Below are positions 30,401 to 39,462 of a DNA stretch of 43,421 nt, piece after piece. The notes under the pieces are model-generated. The model searched no databases. It was given only the letters and a program-made list of their open reading frames with translations, and was not told the DNA's origin. Position 1 is the first letter of the stretch. Each line of letters begins with the position of its first letter. A program made the position numbers and the translations under genes. The DNA is from Fuscovulum blasticum DSM 2131 (GTDB lineage: Bacteria > Pseudomonadota > Alphaproteobacteria > Rhodobacterales > Rhodobacteraceae), in contig NZ_PZKE01000002.1 of the NCBI RefSeq assembly GCF_003034965.1, positions 302,200 to 345,620 of the forward strand, written 5' to 3'.

Positions 30401-33400
30401 GCCGCCGGGTGCGGCGGCCGCCTCTGCCCTGCCGCAAGAAGCCGCGCAGGATCTGCGCCGCATCGCCCGTGCGACATGGCGCTATTTCGAGGTGTTCGTG
30501 ACAGAGGCGCACAGCCATCTGCCGCCCGACAACCATCAGGAAACCCCCGCCCCGCTGACGGCGGCGCGGACATCGCCCACGAACATGGGCCTTTACCTGC
30601 TGTCCTGCGTGGCCGCGCGCGATTTCGGCTGGATCGGCACGCCCGAGGCCGCCGCCCGGCTGGAGGCGACGCTGGCCAGCATGCAGGCGCTGCCACGGCA
30701 CAACGGGCATTTCTACAACTGGTATGCCACGGATGACGGGCGGGTGCTGGACCCGGCCTATGTGTCTTCGGTGGACAGCGGCAATCTGGCGGGCCACCTG
30801 ATCGCGCTCGCCAATGCCTGCGAGGGATGGTCGCAAGAGGGCGATCCGCCGGCGCGGGACGGCAGCCCCCTGCGCGATGGCCTGCTGGACACGCTGCACC
30901 TTGCGCGCCAGGCCCCCGGCGCCGCCGAGGCGCGCATGAACGGCCTGCTGGACGAGGTGGAGGCCGCGATCCTTGCCCCCGGTGCCGACAGCGACACCTG
31001 GCCCGCCGTTCTGCGCCTGGCCGCCAAGGCGCGGGCGATCCTGCCGGCGGATCCGGGAGCCGAAGAGCTGCGTGCCTGGCTGGGCGCCCTGCACGACCAA
31101 TGCGCCCGAAATGCGCACCCCTGCCCCCATGATCTGCGCGCCCGGCTGATGGCCCTTGGGGCGCAGGCGCGGGCGATGGCGCTGGCCATGGATTTCGCCT
31201 TCCTGTTCGACCCTGACCGCAAGCTGCTGTCGATCGGCTGGTCGCGGAATGACAACGCGCTTGACGAGGGCTGTTATGACCTTCTGGCGTCCGAGGCGCG
31301 GCTGGCCAGCCTGTTCGCCATTGCCAAGGGCGATCTGCCGGTGCGGCACTGGTTCCGGCTGGGCCGTGCGGCCACCCCGTCACGCGGCGGGTCGGTTCTG
31401 GTGTCCTGGTCGGGTTCGATGTTCGAATATCTGATGCCGGCCCTGGTGATGCAGGAACCACCGGGCAGCCTGCTGGACCAGACCAACCGGCAGGTGGTGG
31501 CGGGGCAGCAAGCCTATGGCCGAAGGCGGGGCATCCCCTGGGGCGTCTCGGAATCGGGCTTCAATGCGCGCGATCTTCAGATGAACTACCAGTATTCCAC
31601 CTTCGGCATCCCCGGCATGGGGCTGAAGCGCGGGCTGGCGACCGATCTGGTGGTGGCACCCTATGCCACCGGGCTGGCCGCCATGTTCGCGCCGGTTGAG
31701 GCACGGCGCAATTACGCCGCTCTGGCCGGGCTGGGCGGACGCGGGCGCTACGGCTTTTACGAGGCGCTGGATTTCACCCCCGCCCGCCTGCCCGAAGGCG
31801 TTGCGGTGGCCGTGGTGCGCAGCTACATGGCCCACCATCAGGGCATGACCATCGTCGCCATCGCCAATGTGCTGCAAGCCGGCCGGATGCGCGCGCGCTT
31901 CCACGCCGAACCGATGATCCGCGCCGCAGAACTGCTGTTGCAGGAACGCATTCCGCGCGATGTTTCCGCCGTGACGCCGCGCCCCGAAGCGGTGGCCCTG
32001 CCTGACAGTTCCACCGCGCTGGAGATGCAGCGCATGGCGCTGATCGAGGGGGCACCGCAGGGGCCGCCGGTCAGCCATATCCTGTCGAACGGCCGCTATT
32101 CGGTGATGCTGACCGCCGCCGGCGGCGGCTACAGCCACTGGGGCGACATTGCCCTGACCCGCTGGCAGGCGGATTCCACGCGCGAAAACGCCACCTCGGG
32201 CATCTGGCTGCGCGATCTGCGCAACGGCCGGCTTCACCCCGTTGCCGCGGCCAGCGGCGCAGACCAGCGCGACGTGCAGTTCTTCGAGGACCGCGCCGCG
32301 ATCTGGCGTCAGGATGACACCCTGTCGACGGTGATGGATGTTCTGGTCTCGGGCGAGGACGATGCCGAGGTGCGCCGCGTCTCGGTCAGTTCCAGTTCGC
32401 ACCGCCCGCGCGAGGTGGAGCTGACCTCTTATGCCGAGCTGGTGCTGACAACGCCCGCGGCGGATGCGGCCCACCCCGCCTTTGCCCGGATGTTCGTGCA
32501 AACGGAATACCTGCCCGAATTCGGCGCCATCATCGCCACCCGCCGGCCGCGTTCGCCTGATGAACCGCCGGTCTGGGCCGCGCAGTTCCTGGTGATCGAG
32601 GGCGAACCCTCGGCCCCGCCGGAACATGAAACCGACCGGGCGGCCTTTGTCGGGCGCGACAATGATCTGGCCTCGGCCCGGGCCATGGAACCGGGCGCAA
32701 GGCTGGCGGGCGGCGTCGGCACGGTTCTGGACCCGGTGTTCGCCCTGCGCCAGCGGGTCCGCATCCCCGCGGGCGGCACCGTGCGGCTGGCGTTCTGGAT
32801 GGTGGCCGCGCCAACGCGGGCGGCGCTGCTGGACCTGATCGACCGCCACCATGACCGCAACGCCTTTGACCGGGCCAAGACGCTGGCCTGGACACAGGCG
32901 CAGGTGCAACTGCGCCATCTGGGGGCCAATACCCAGCAGGCGGCAGGCTTCCAGCGGCTGACCGCGCCGATCCTGTATTCCGATCCGCGGTTCCGCGCCC
33001 GCCCTGACCTGATCGCCGGCGGTCTGGGCAAGCAATCGGCCCTGTGGCCCCTGGGCGTTTCGGGCGATCTTCCGATCGTGGTTCTGCGCATCGACGACCC
33101 GGCCGACATGGCGCATGTGCATGAGATGCTGCTGGCGCAGGAATACTGGCGCGGCAAGCGTCTGGCGGTGGATCTGGTGATCCTGAACGAACACCCCGCC
33201 TCCTATGTTCAGAGCCTGCAGGCCGGGATCGAGGCCGCCCTGCGTGCCAGCCGCGCCCCCGACGCAGGCGCCTTGCCAGGGCAGGTGTTTGCCCTGCGCG
33301 CCGATCTGATGTCGCCCGAGGCGCGGGCGCTGCTGATCGGCGTGGCGCGCGTGGTGCTGGTGGCCCGGCGCGGCACGCTGGCCGAACAGATCGCGGCGAT

Positions 33401-35897
33401 GCTGACCGAAGCAGCCGATGCGGCGAACCCGGTCCCGCTGGTGGACCCTGCGCCGCCCGCGCGGCCCATGGCACCGCTGCCGGCCCCCGAGCTTGAGTTC
33501 TTCAACGGTCTGGGCGGCTTTGCCCGCGACGGGCGCGAATATGTGACCGTCCTTGACCAGGGCGCCGCGACGCCGGCGCCCTGGGTGAACGTCATCGCCA
33601 ATGACGGGTTCGGGTTCCACGTCTCGGCCACCGGCAGCGGCAGCACATGGGCCGAAAACAGCCGCGAGAACCGGCTGACCCCATGGTCGAACGACCCCGT
33701 GTCCGACCCCACCGGCGAGGCGTTCTATATCCGCGATGAAGCGACGGGCGCGCTGTTTTCCCCCACCGCCCGGCCGCTGCGCCAGACGGGGCGGCATATC
33801 GCGCGGCATGGCTTCGGCTACAGCCGGTTCCAGCATCAGGCCGGCGGCATCGGTTTCGATCTGGTGCAGTTCGTGCCGCTGGATGATCCGGTCAAGATCT
33901 CGCGGCTGACGCTGCGCAACCTGTCGGGGCGGCCACGGCGGCTGACCGTGGTCAGCTATGCCGAACTGGTTCTGGGCGTCACGCGCGCCTCGGCCGCGCC
34001 CTTCGTCACCACCGGACAGGATGCGGAAACCGGCGCGATCCTGGCGCGCAACCCCTGGAACATTGCCTTTCCCGACCGCATCACCTTTGCCGATATGGGC
34101 GGCGCGCAGACCGGGTTCACCACCGACCGCGCCGCCTTTCTGGGCCAGGGCGGCGATCTGGCGGCACCTTTGGCGCTGACCGGGGGGCTGCCGTTGTCCG
34201 GGGCAACCGGGGCCGGGCTTGACCCCTGCCTTGCGCTGGCGCGGACGGTGGATCTGGCCCCGGGCGCCAGCATCACCATCGACCATTTCCTTGGCCAGAC
34301 CCCATCGCCCGAAGCGGCGCGCGCGCTGATCCGCAGCCTGCGCGCGGCCGATCTTGACGCCAGCCTTGCCGCCGTCGAGGCGCATTGGGACAGCGTGCTG
34401 GGCACCGTGCAGATCACGACGCCCGACCGCGCGATGGACATCATGGTCAATGGCTGGCTGCAATATCAGACGCTTGCCTGCCGGGTGCAGGCGCGGGCGG
34501 GTTTCTATCAGGCCAGCGGCGCCTATGGCTTCCGCGATCAGTTGCAGGATGGCATGGCGCTGACCCTGACCCAGCCCGACCGCGTGCGCGCGCATCTGCT
34601 GCGCGCCGCCGGCCGCCAGTTCCCCGAAGGCGATGTGCAGCATTGGTGGCTGCCACATTCCGGGCAGGGTGTCCGCACCCGGATTTCGGATGATTGCGTC
34701 TGGCTGGCCTTCTGCGCCGCCGATTATGTGGCGGTCACGGCGGATATGGCCGTGCTTGATACCCCGCTGCCCTTCCTTGACGGGCCGTCGCTGGCGCCCG
34801 GCCAGCATGACGCCTTCTTCCTGCCCGGATCATCGGGCGCCGAGGCCACGCTTTACGAACATTGCGCCCTTGGGCTGGACCGGGCGATTGCGCTGACCGG
34901 CACGCTTGGCCTGCCGCTGATCGGAACCGGCGACTGGAACGACGGCATGAACCGGGTCGGGGAAGGCGGACAGGGCGAAAGCGTCTGGCTGGGCTGGCTG
35001 CTGCTGGCCACGCTGCACCGCTTCGCCCCGCTGGCCGCATCGCGCGACCCGGCCCGCGCCGCCCGGTGGCAGGCCCATGCCGTGCAGTTGCGCGCCGCGC
35101 TGGAGCGGGAGGCCTGGGATGGCGACTGGTATCGCCGCGCGACCTTTGATGATGGCACCTGGCTGGGCTCGGCGGCGGGCAGGTCGTGCCGGATCGATTC
35201 CATCGCCCAAAGCTGGGCGGTGCTGTCCGGGCAGGCCGACCCGGCGCGCGCCAGCCGGGCCATGGCCGCCGTTTCGCGGCACCTGATCGACCCCGACGCC
35301 GGAATTGCCCTGCTGTTCACCCCGCCCTTCGACAATGCCGCCGCCGATTTCGGGCCCGATCCGGGCTATATCGCCGGCTACCCGCCGGGCCTGCGGGAAA
35401 ACGGCGGGCAATACAGCCATGCCGCGATGTGGGCGATCCTTGCCCGCGCGAAACTGGGCGATGGCGACGGGGCCGCCGCCCTGTTCGCCCTGCTGAACCC
35501 GATCAACCACGCCCTGACACCCGAGGCGGCGCGGCGCTACAAGGTTGAACCCTATGTCGTGGCGGCCGATGTTTATTCGGTTGCCCCCCACAGGGGCCGG
35601 GGCGGCTGGACCTGGTACACCGGATCGGCCGCCTGGATGTACCGCGCCGCCGTCGAGGGAATTCTGGGCCTGCGGCGCGAGGGGGGGCATCTGTCGATCA
35701 CCCCCTGTCTGCCTGCGCATTGGCCGGCGATCTCGGTACAAATCCGCATCGCGGGGACGGTGATCGACCTCACGGTCACGCAGGGGCCAGACAAGGCGCA
35801 GGAAGGCGCAGAGCCGGATGCCACCAACACGATCCGCATCCCGCTTGACGGCGCCGCCCACAGGCTGCGCCTTCGCATGATGGCGGGAAACACCTGA
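27441..35897 (+). CDS. ndvB: Cyclic beta-1,2-glucan synthase (NdvB/ChvB/Cgs type)
   Basis: 2818 residues, the normal giant size of this inner-membrane enzyme, which builds cyclic beta-1,2-glucan from UDP-glucose for periplasmic osmoadaptation and host interaction. The cytoplasmic N-terminal region is followed by membrane segments at about 414-470. The GT84 glycosyltransferase domain has YVITLDADTRMP (DAD at about 634) and QHRWTRGDW at about 780. More membrane segments lie at about 815-860 and 935-985. The glucoamylase-like region and two carbohydrate-binding parts precede the C-terminal GH94 phosphorylase-like domain, which carries GTGDWNDGMNRVGEGG near 2495, the acid residue that controls glucan length. 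Start ATG 27441 overlaps the previous stop. No ndvA exporter is present in the window. Confidence 0.96.
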   Translation: MSPRPRPAPASMLRMLAGLGRGTAAPLDPWADTAPVRAELFSVERLEQHALTLAAAQSIAPRPRNIPPLRRRLDDNARVLLAAWRASAREVAAGRDVVPAADWLLDNYHLVEAQIREIRTDLPAGYYRRLPKLATGPFAGYPRVFGIAWAFVAHTDSHFDIRTLHRFLVAYQTIQPLTIGELWAVAITLRIVLIENLRRLADQMTQGRARRSEADALADRVCAPGQAHAALLPEIARQARRPLSEVFAAQLAKRLRDRDPRTNPALGWLEERLAAQGSSIDTVVRHAQERQGASNVTLRNVVTAMRSISATDWAEFFEGVSLVEAGLHDHPGYAQMDFASRNLYRSAVEDLARGSTLSETGVVALARAGAEVQPPHDPRSDVGWSLIAGGRADFERRIGVRPPARLRLRRWGIAAGLRGYLGAIAGVTLGLLGLCAWWVAGSGSVIGALWLLAMLLPLSAVAAMLVDRLAGAAVGATLLPGLDLRAGVPSELRTVIAVPVLVSGAEDLGAQIDALEVHHLSGAGGDLTFVLLTDDVDAPEQVMPGDAALFAQATEGIAALNRRHPPGPAGPRFLHLHRPRRFNAAEGVWMGWERKRGKLHELNRLLRGAQDTGFRDADGQVPAVPAGVRYVITLDADTRMPRDTAARLIGKIAHPLNRPLLDAASGRVTGGYGILQPRVTPALEPGAPATLYQKATAGPGGMDPYAAAASDIWQDLFGEGSFTGKGIYDIDAFEAAMQGRVPDNTLLSHDLLEGVFARAGLASDVELVEAFPGRVDVAARRQHRWTRGDWQLLRWLFAPGLPLLGRVKMADTLRRSLVAPATLAALGLGWLLPGPVAPIATGLLLAVLAVPVLLPAVLGLIPRRSGLDLTSHLQQTAGDLDMAGLRIGLILTFLPDTAWRMMDATLRSLWRMTVSHRHLLEWTTAAQALDGARPGLWAQVRFMAGGMGLGTAVTAAALGPGQASLTLVLPFAILWLAAPVIALRISQPPGAAAASALPQEAAQDLRRIARATWRYFEVFVTEAHSHLPPDNHQETPAPLTAARTSPTNMGLYLLSCVAARDFGWIGTPEAAARLEATLASMQALPRHNGHFYNWYATDDGRVLDPAYVSSVDSGNLAGHLIALANACEGWSQEGDPPARDGSPLRDGLLDTLHLARQAPGAAEARMNGLLDEVEAAILAPGADSDTWPAVLRLAAKARAILPADPGAEELRAWLGALHDQCARNAHPCPHDLRARLMALGAQARAMALAMDFAFLFDPDRKLLSIGWSRNDNALDEGCYDLLASEARLASLFAIAKGDLPVRHWFRLGRAATPSRGGSVLVSWSGSMFEYLMPALVMQEPPGSLLDQTNRQVVAGQQAYGRRRGIPWGVSESGFNARDLQMNYQYSTFGIPGMGLKRGLATDLVVAPYATGLAAMFAPVEARRNYAALAGLGGRGRYGFYEALDFTPARLPEGVAVAVVRSYMAHHQGMTIVAIANVLQAGRMRARFHAEPMIRAAELLLQERIPRDVSAVTPRPEAVALPDSSTALEMQRMALIEGAPQGPPVSHILSNGRYSVMLTAAGGGYSHWGDIALTRWQADSTRENATSGIWLRDLRNGRLHPVAAASGADQRDVQFFEDRAAIWRQDDTLSTVMDVLVSGEDDAEVRRVSVSSSSHRPREVELTSYAELVLTTPAADAAHPAFARMFVQTEYLPEFGAIIATRRPRSPDEPPVWAAQFLVIEGEPSAPPEHETDRAAFVGRDNDLASARAMEPGARLAGGVGTVLDPVFALRQRVRIPAGGTVRLAFWMVAAPTRAALLDLIDRHHDRNAFDRAKTLAWTQAQVQLRHLGANTQQAAGFQRLTAPILYSDPRFRARPDLIAGGLGKQSALWPLGVSGDLPIVVLRIDDPADMAHVHEMLLAQEYWRGKRLAVDLVILNEHPASYVQSLQAGIEAALRASRAPDAGALPGQVFALRADLMSPEARALLIGVARVVLVARRGTLAEQIAAMLTEAADAANPVPLVDPAPPARPMAPLPAPELEFFNGLGGFARDGREYVTVLDQGAATPAPWVNVIANDGFGFHVSATGSGSTWAENSRENRLTPWSNDPVSDPTGEAFYIRDEATGALFSPTARPLRQTGRHIARHGFGYSRFQHQAGGIGFDLVQFVPLDDPVKISRLTLRNLSGRPRRLTVVSYAELVLGVTRASAAPFVTTGQDAETGAILARNPWNIAFPDRITFADMGGAQTGFTTDRAAFLGQGGDLAAPLALTGGLPLSGATGAGLDPCLALARTVDLAPGASITIDHFLGQTPSPEAARALIRSLRAADLDASLAAVEAHWDSVLGTVQITTPDRAMDIMVNGWLQYQTLACRVQARAGFYQASGAYGFRDQLQDGMALTLTQPDRVRAHLLRAAGRQFPEGDVQHWWLPHSGQGVRTRISDDCVWLAFCAADYVAVTADMAVLDTPLPFLDGPSLAPGQHDAFFLPGSSGAEATLYEHCALGLDRAIALTGTLGLPLIGTGDWNDGMNRVGEGGQGESVWLGWLLLATLHRFAPLAASRDPARAARWQAHAVQLRAALEREAWDGDWYRRATFDDGTWLGSAAGRSCRIDSIAQSWAVLSGQADPARASRAMAAVSRHLIDPDAGIALLFTPPFDNAAADFGPDPGYIAGYPPGLRENGGQYSHAAMWAILARAKLGDGDGAAALFALLNPINHALTPEAARRYKVEPYVVAADVYSVAPHRGRGGWTWYTGSAAWMYRAAVEGILGLRREGGHLSITPCLPAHWPAISVQIRIAGTVIDLTVTQGPDKAQEGAEPDATNTIRIPLDGAAHRLRLRMMAGNT

Positions 35898-36275
35898 CCG
35901 GGGGCAGCTTCCGGGCAAAAGGCACGCCGGGTTGACCGCAAGCCGGCGCACGACCCTGCGACGCAGATCGCCGTGCTGGCACCACTGGCCCTGCCACACC
36001 AGTGGCAGAAACGGCCCTTGGGCAGCGGGGTTGCGGCATCGTCGATGTGATTGCCTTTGATATTCGGAGGCCGTGCAGCAAGACCCTGAAGAACGGGCCT
36101 GTCGCCCAAGCGTCGTGAAGACCGCCGTTCGCCCCGACCAATCCGGTGTCTTTTCGAAGGAGAAGTCACCGCTTGGGGCAGAGATTTCTTGATCAAATTA
36201 TCTTGTCAGGCGATCTTGCGATCAGGCGACAGACCGCTTCGGGAATGTCCGTCAAAACCTGGAAAGGAATAACGA
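35898..36275. other. Gap after ndvB
   Basis: 378 bp with no supported gene. CCACTGG (35983-35989) and CCAGTGG (35999-36005) form a hairpin without a T-run. The last 90 bp are AT-richer (around TTGATCAAATTATC at 36191-36204) and probably contain the promoter of the lipoprotein gene. Confidence 0.5.
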
Positions 36276-36698
36276 GTGCGGGTTGCTTTGTGTTTTGTGA
36301 TGGCTTTGGCACTTTCAGCTTGCGTCAGACCCGATGGAAGCCCCGCCCTTGGCGCCAGTGATGCCCAGCAGGTGTTCACCTTTGTCCTGAACGGCAAGGG
36401 AAGCAGCGGCGGTCATTGCACGGCGGAAGGCGCAAGGGGAGAGGTCAGAAGCGGCAAGGATCTGTTCGGATCCCCCACCGTCAAGATTCGCGGCCATATC
36501 CGATACGGCAAGATCATCTGCACTGACGGTCAGGGCGTGAAGTATGTCACGACAATCAACCAACTGGTCCCTCAGGGACTGCGCACCCCGAGGGCCTGGA
36601 GCAATCTGAGACCCGGAAAGACCGCCCATGACGTGAAGCTGGAACTTCCAAGCGGGGTCACGAGGATCTTTTACAAGGCACTCATCCGGGTCGAATAG
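36276..36698 (+). CDS. Small predicted lipoprotein of unknown function
   Basis: 140 residues from GTG 36276, preceded by GGAAAGGA with 7 nt spacing. The signal peptide MRVALCFVMALALSAC ends in a lipobox with the cysteine at 16, so membrane anchoring in the periplasm is predicted. The mature part has a QQVFTFVLNGKG segment, two further cysteines (GGHCTAEG, GKIICTDGQG) that could form a disulfide, and strands typical of a small beta-rich fold. I do not recognise the family. It stands alone on the plus strand. Confidence 0.75.
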   Translation: MRVALCFVMALALSACVRPDGSPALGASDAQQVFTFVLNGKGSSGGHCTAEGARGEVRSGKDLFGSPTVKIRGHIRYGKIICTDGQGVKYVTTINQLVPQGLRTPRAWSNLRPGKTAHDVKLELPSGVTRIFYKALIRVE

Positions 36699-36718
36699 CG
36701 TGAGCCGCGCACCCGGGC

Positions 36719-36757
36719 AAAAGACCTGCCCCGCAAGCAGGGGCTTCCGGGGCAGGT
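36719..36757 (-). terminator. Bidirectional-type terminator between convergent genes
   Basis: ACCTGCCCCG (36724-36733) pairs perfectly with CGGGGCAGGT (36748-36757). On the minus strand it is followed by CTTTT, so it best serves the DUF3309 gene; it also lies 25 bp after the lipoprotein stop. Confidence 0.7.
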
Positions 36758-36831
36758 TGATCACCACAGGGCAGTAACACGGTTACAACGGGTCATGGGG
36801 TGCCGGATTTTGGCACCCCGGATTGCCGGCG

Positions 36832-36987
36832 TCAGATCCGGCCGGTCAGAACCAGAACAAGCAGGATCACCAGAATGATCCCCAGGCCACCGCTGGGCAG
36901 ATACCCCCACGAGGCGCTGTATCGCCAGTTTGGCAGAGCCCCGACAAGCATCAGGACAAGGATAATGATAAGGATGTTGGTCAGCAT
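36832..36987 (-). CDS. DUF3309 family small membrane protein
   Basis: 51 residues from ATG 36987. Two hydrophobic helices (LTNILIIILVLMLVGALP and GLGIILVILLVLVLTGRI) flank the conserved loop NWRYSASWGYLPSGG. The pattern ALPxWxYSxxWGYxPSGGLG is the DUF3309 signature, a small inner-membrane family frequent near stress genes in alphaproteobacteria. Function unknown. The ribosome binding site is weak (AGAAAG). The frame is open 35 codons further upstream but the extra sequence is not DUF3309-like. Confidence 0.88.
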   Translation of the reverse strand: MLTNILIIILVLMLVGALPNWRYSASWGYLPSGGLGIILVILLVLVLTGRI

Positions 36988-37187
36988 TGGTGCGGGCTTT
37001 CTTCTGAAGGAATGGAACGGCGCTTCGGCCCTGGCATCGCGATCTCTGGCTTTGCCTGTGGCAATCCGTGCGACAGGCAGCTTCAGCGGCATGATGCAGC
37101 TTGCGCGCCTTTCGCCTGCCGCGCGCTAACTTGCGGCAGTCTTGCAGACGGCCACGCCCGGACAATGCCGGAAAACGCCCGCAACCA

Positions 37188-38105
37188 TCAGCGGTCACGG
37201 ACAAAGGGCGCGGGCTGGGTCATGGTGGAGGTGACGGGTTCTTCCTGCACAACGGTCACCTTCACGGAGAGCTCGACAAGATCTGCGGAAAAGCCCTGAA
37301 AGCTGCCGGATACCGGCGTGACCTGCTGGATGTTGCGCGCAACGGCAACCGGGATCAGGTTGGCCGAACCCACCGCGCGATTTGTGGGGTCGATGGCAAT
37401 CCAGCCGGCGCCGGGCAGAAAGACCTCAACCCAGGCATGGGTCGATCCGGCGCCGGCCGAACCAAGCCTGTTCTCTGTCGGGTCGAACAGATAACCCGAG
37501 ACGATCCGCGCGCCGAAACCTAGCGTCCGAACCGCCTCGGCAAACAGCACGGCAAAATCGCGACACGATCCCCAACCGCGGTCGAGGGTTTCAAGCGGCC
37601 CTTGCGTGCCCTCAAGATCCCGCGCCTGATAGGAGATCTGGTTGGAAACGCCCAGGCTGACATCCTTCAGCAAGGACAGCGTGTCGGTGGCCGGCCCCAT
37701 CACGAAGCCCCTGGCCCAGGCTGACAGGCGCCCTGCCGGGTCTGCGTATTGCGCGGCCACCAGCGCCCCCAGATCCGTGCGTTCATCGGCGGAATAGAGG
37801 AAGGGATATTCGATGGCCGATGTCGCGATGGCGAACACCGGCCAGGCGGGGGCACTCAGATCAATCGAGGCGCGGGACTCGATCCTGAGCGTATCGGTCA
37901 TCCCGGGAAAGATGGCCGTCGCGACGGCGTTTCCCGCCACATCATGCGCCCAGGTCACGGGTGCTTCGGGCGAAAGCTGCAGATCGAAAGAGATGAGCTT
38001 CAGATCCCGCGTTTCGCGCGGGCGCAACATCATCCGGTGCGCCCCCAGTTGAACCGGGTTTCGGTAGCGATAAAGCGTCTCATGCAGAATGGAGATTTGG
38101 GGCAA
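37188..38105 (-). CDS. Transglutaminase-like cysteine protease family protein
   Basis: 305 residues. The N-terminal bacterial transglutaminase domain opens [18 protein letters not shown], and the core has the papain-like triad Cys181 ([13 protein letters not shown]), His223 ([12 protein letters not shown]) and Asp239 (IAIDPTN). Members are predicted proteases or amidases, often for peptide or cell-envelope substrates. An in-frame TGA lies two codons before the chosen start, so initiation must be at TTG 38103-38105, or much later at residue 25 with loss of the first conserved strand; TTG is preferred. It is the last gene of a minus-strand cluster with the zinc-ribbon gene 44 bp upstream. Confidence 0.9.
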   Translation of the reverse strand: MPQISILHETLYRYRNPVQLGAHRMMLRPRETRDLKLISFDLQLSPEAPVTWAHDVAGNAVATAIFPGMTDTLRIESRASIDLSAPAWPVFAIATSAIEYPFLYSADERTDLGALVAAQYADPAGRLSAWARGFVMGPATDTLSLLKDVSLGVSNQISYQARDLEGTQGPLETLDRGWGSCRDFAVLFAEAVRTLGFGARIVSGYLFDPTENRLGSAGAGSTHAWVEVFLPGAGWIAIDPTNRAVGSANLIPVAVARNIQQVTPVSGSFQGFSADLVELSVKVTVVQEEPVTSTMTQPAPFVRDR

Positions 38106-38149
38106 AGGTCAGGCCGATCTTTCGGTTGGGTCACGGTTGCAGGTCTGGG

Positions 38150-38407
38150 TCAGCCCGTCCTTGGGTATCCTTCGGCAAGGGGGACAGTGTTCCGCCACGA
38201 AGAAGATGCCTTGCATCGTGGGCAGACCCTTTGACCGAACCCGTCACTTCTGAAAATGGTGCGGCAGCGCAGGCAGGTTCGGTCTGCCGGCACATCGCCC
38301 TGCGCGGGAACCAGCGCGTCCGGCGGCATCTGGCCGGCGTAAGCGGTCTCCCCCGGTTTCGGCGCACAAACCGCCGGCCTTGCCGGTTTTCGGAATCCAT
38401 CGGTCAT
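38150..38407 (-). CDS. Small zinc-ribbon protein
   Basis: 85 residues. TCLRCRTIFRSDGFGQRVC-PRC supplies two CxxC knuckles separated by 13 residues, a four-cysteine zinc ribbon, followed by KASSSWRNTVP. Such proteins are common, uncharacterised companions in Rhodobacterales. The ATG at 38407 lies two bases after the stop of the upstream gene, and the GCAGGTAGGA just before it overlaps that gene's end, so translation is coupled. The 45-residue N-terminal part is Pro/Ala-rich and likely flexible. Confidence 0.75.
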   Translation of the reverse strand: MTDGFRKPARPAVCAPKPGETAYAGQMPPDALVPAQGDVPADRTCLRCRTIFRSDGFGQRVCPRCKASSSWRNTVPLAEGYPRTG

Positions 38408-38409
38408 TC

Positions 38410-38700
38410 CTACCTGCTTTCTGTCAGCAATGCGATGCCATCCGCGTCCGGCGCCTGATCCCGCGTCAGCATGCCCTGAAGGTCATGCTCGGACACCGGA
38501 TACATCTCGGTCCGGCCCGTCTTCGCGGAACCGGCCACAAGAAAGCTGGCCGTGCGGCGATAGGCTTCAAAGGTCAGACCTTGCAGAAGCTCTTCCTCGA
38601 CAAGGATTTCATAGTCGCCTGCCGGCAGGCGGGCCGCATCTCCGGGCAGGGAAAAGGGATGCCGGAAGGTCACCATGAAACGGGTGGAACGTAACGCCAT
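38410..38700 (-). CDS. Conserved hypothetical small protein
   Basis: 96 residues from ATG 38700, with CGGAGG 8 nt upstream. It reads FMVTFRHPFSLPGDAARLPAGDYEILVEEE and then TFEAYRRTASFLVAG, a beta-rich pattern I recall from small uncharacterised alphaproteobacterial proteins (VTFxHPFxLPG...LPAGxYxVexdEE). No catalytic motif or signal peptide. It heads the zinc-ribbon/transglutaminase cluster. Function unknown. Confidence 0.7.
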   Translation of the reverse strand: MALRSTRFMVTFRHPFSLPGDAARLPAGDYEILVEEELLQGLTFEAYRRTASFLVAGSAKTGRTEMYPVSEHDLQGMLTRDQAPDADGIALLTESR

Positions 38701-38800
38701 CTGATTGCCTCCGCTTTGCAAGGGGACGGTCAAGGGATGTGCCCCGATCCTGCGCGGCCGCCTGTTCGCGGTGCCGCGCCGATCGGGGTTCGTGCGGCCT

Positions 38801-39157
38801 TCAGGGCAGCCGCCGGCGCAGCAGGTTTCGGGCCATAAGAAAGCCAAGAACGAACCCTGCCTGCCCCAGCGCATAACCCGCCGTCACCGCTGGCCTTGCC
38901 GGCAGAAAGGGCCCTGCGGGCCTGACCCGCCGCCGCCAAAGGGCCAGAGCCGCGGCCGCCACGATCAGCCCAAGCCCGACCGCCGTCATGGCAAGGCTTG
39001 GCCCGATGAGGCGCGACAGTCCCATGACCGCGGCAGTCAGCAGCAGGGCCGAACCGGCGGACAGCAGCGCCGCCAGCAGCACCGACCAGACAAGGGCAGA
39101 ACGGCCCCTGTCCAGCGTGCCGCGAAACCGTTCGGCCAAGAGGGTGCGCAAAACCAT
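38801..39157 (-). CDS. Holin-like (phage holin superfamily / YqjE-type) membrane protein
   Basis: 118 residues. Two long hydrophobic hairpin segments (WSVLLAALLSAGSALLLTAA and MTAVGLGLIVAAAALALW) are followed by basic RRRVRP and a third moderately hydrophobic stretch. The start ATG at 39157 overlaps the stop of the DUF883 gene (TGATG). DUF883 plus a membrane YqjE/holin-X-type protein is a common pair that tethers to the membrane. No lysis genes are nearby, so a prophage role is unlikely. Confidence 0.65.
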   Translation of the reverse strand: MVLRTLLAERFRGTLDRGRSALVWSVLLAALLSAGSALLLTAAVMGLSRLIGPSLAMTAVGLGLIVAAAALALWRRRVRPAGPFLPARPAVTAGYALGQAGFVLGFLMARNLLRRRLP

Positions 39158-39462
39158 CAGCGCCGGGTCATGGCCCCGAGAAGAATACCCATTCCGACCG
39201 CCAGCCCCAGCGCCATGTAAGGGTTTGCCGCCACGGCGCCTTCGATCCGCACATCGGCATCATGGCCTTTGCGCCCAAGGTAGCTGACGGCATCGCTCAT
39301 GCCATTGGTGACATCCTTGGCCAGCGCCTGGCTGCGCGTGCCGGCGGCAGTCTGCACGTTCCTCGCAAGCTCCATCATGTCTTGCCGCAGGGTGGCCATC
39401 TGCTCGACCACGGCATCGTAGTCGGCGCTTGCGGTCCGGTGGTTCGCGTTTTCTTGTGCCAT
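39157..39462 (-). CDS. DUF883 family (ElaB/YqjD-like) membrane-anchored protein
   Basis: 101 residues from ATG 39462, with CAGGAG 8 nt upstream. A soluble helical N-terminal region (ADYDAVVEQMATLRQDMMEL) is followed by the conserved C-terminal VAANPYMALGLAVGMGILLG anchor and TRR tail, the hallmark of DUF883. In E. coli, ElaB and YqjD are membrane proteins linked to stationary phase and bind ribosomes. Coupled to the downstream holin-like gene by a TGATG overlap. Confidence 0.88.
   Translation of the reverse strand: MAQENANHRTASADYDAVVEQMATLRQDMMELARNVQTAAGTRSQALAKDVTNGMSDAVSYLGRKGHDADVRIEGAVAANPYMALGLAVGMGILLGAMTRR

Noticed and set aside
31380-34808. A 1,142-codon open frame antisense to ndvB, and similar long antisense frames over katG and recJ
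   Set aside because: GC-rich coding DNA leaves antisense frames open; these have no recognisable domains, are Gly/Arg/His/Pro-rich and are opposite clear genes.
38801-39157. Prophage lysis gene (holin)
   Set aside because: Coupled to a DUF883 gene and surrounded by housekeeping envelope genes; no endolysin, spanin or structural phage genes nearby.
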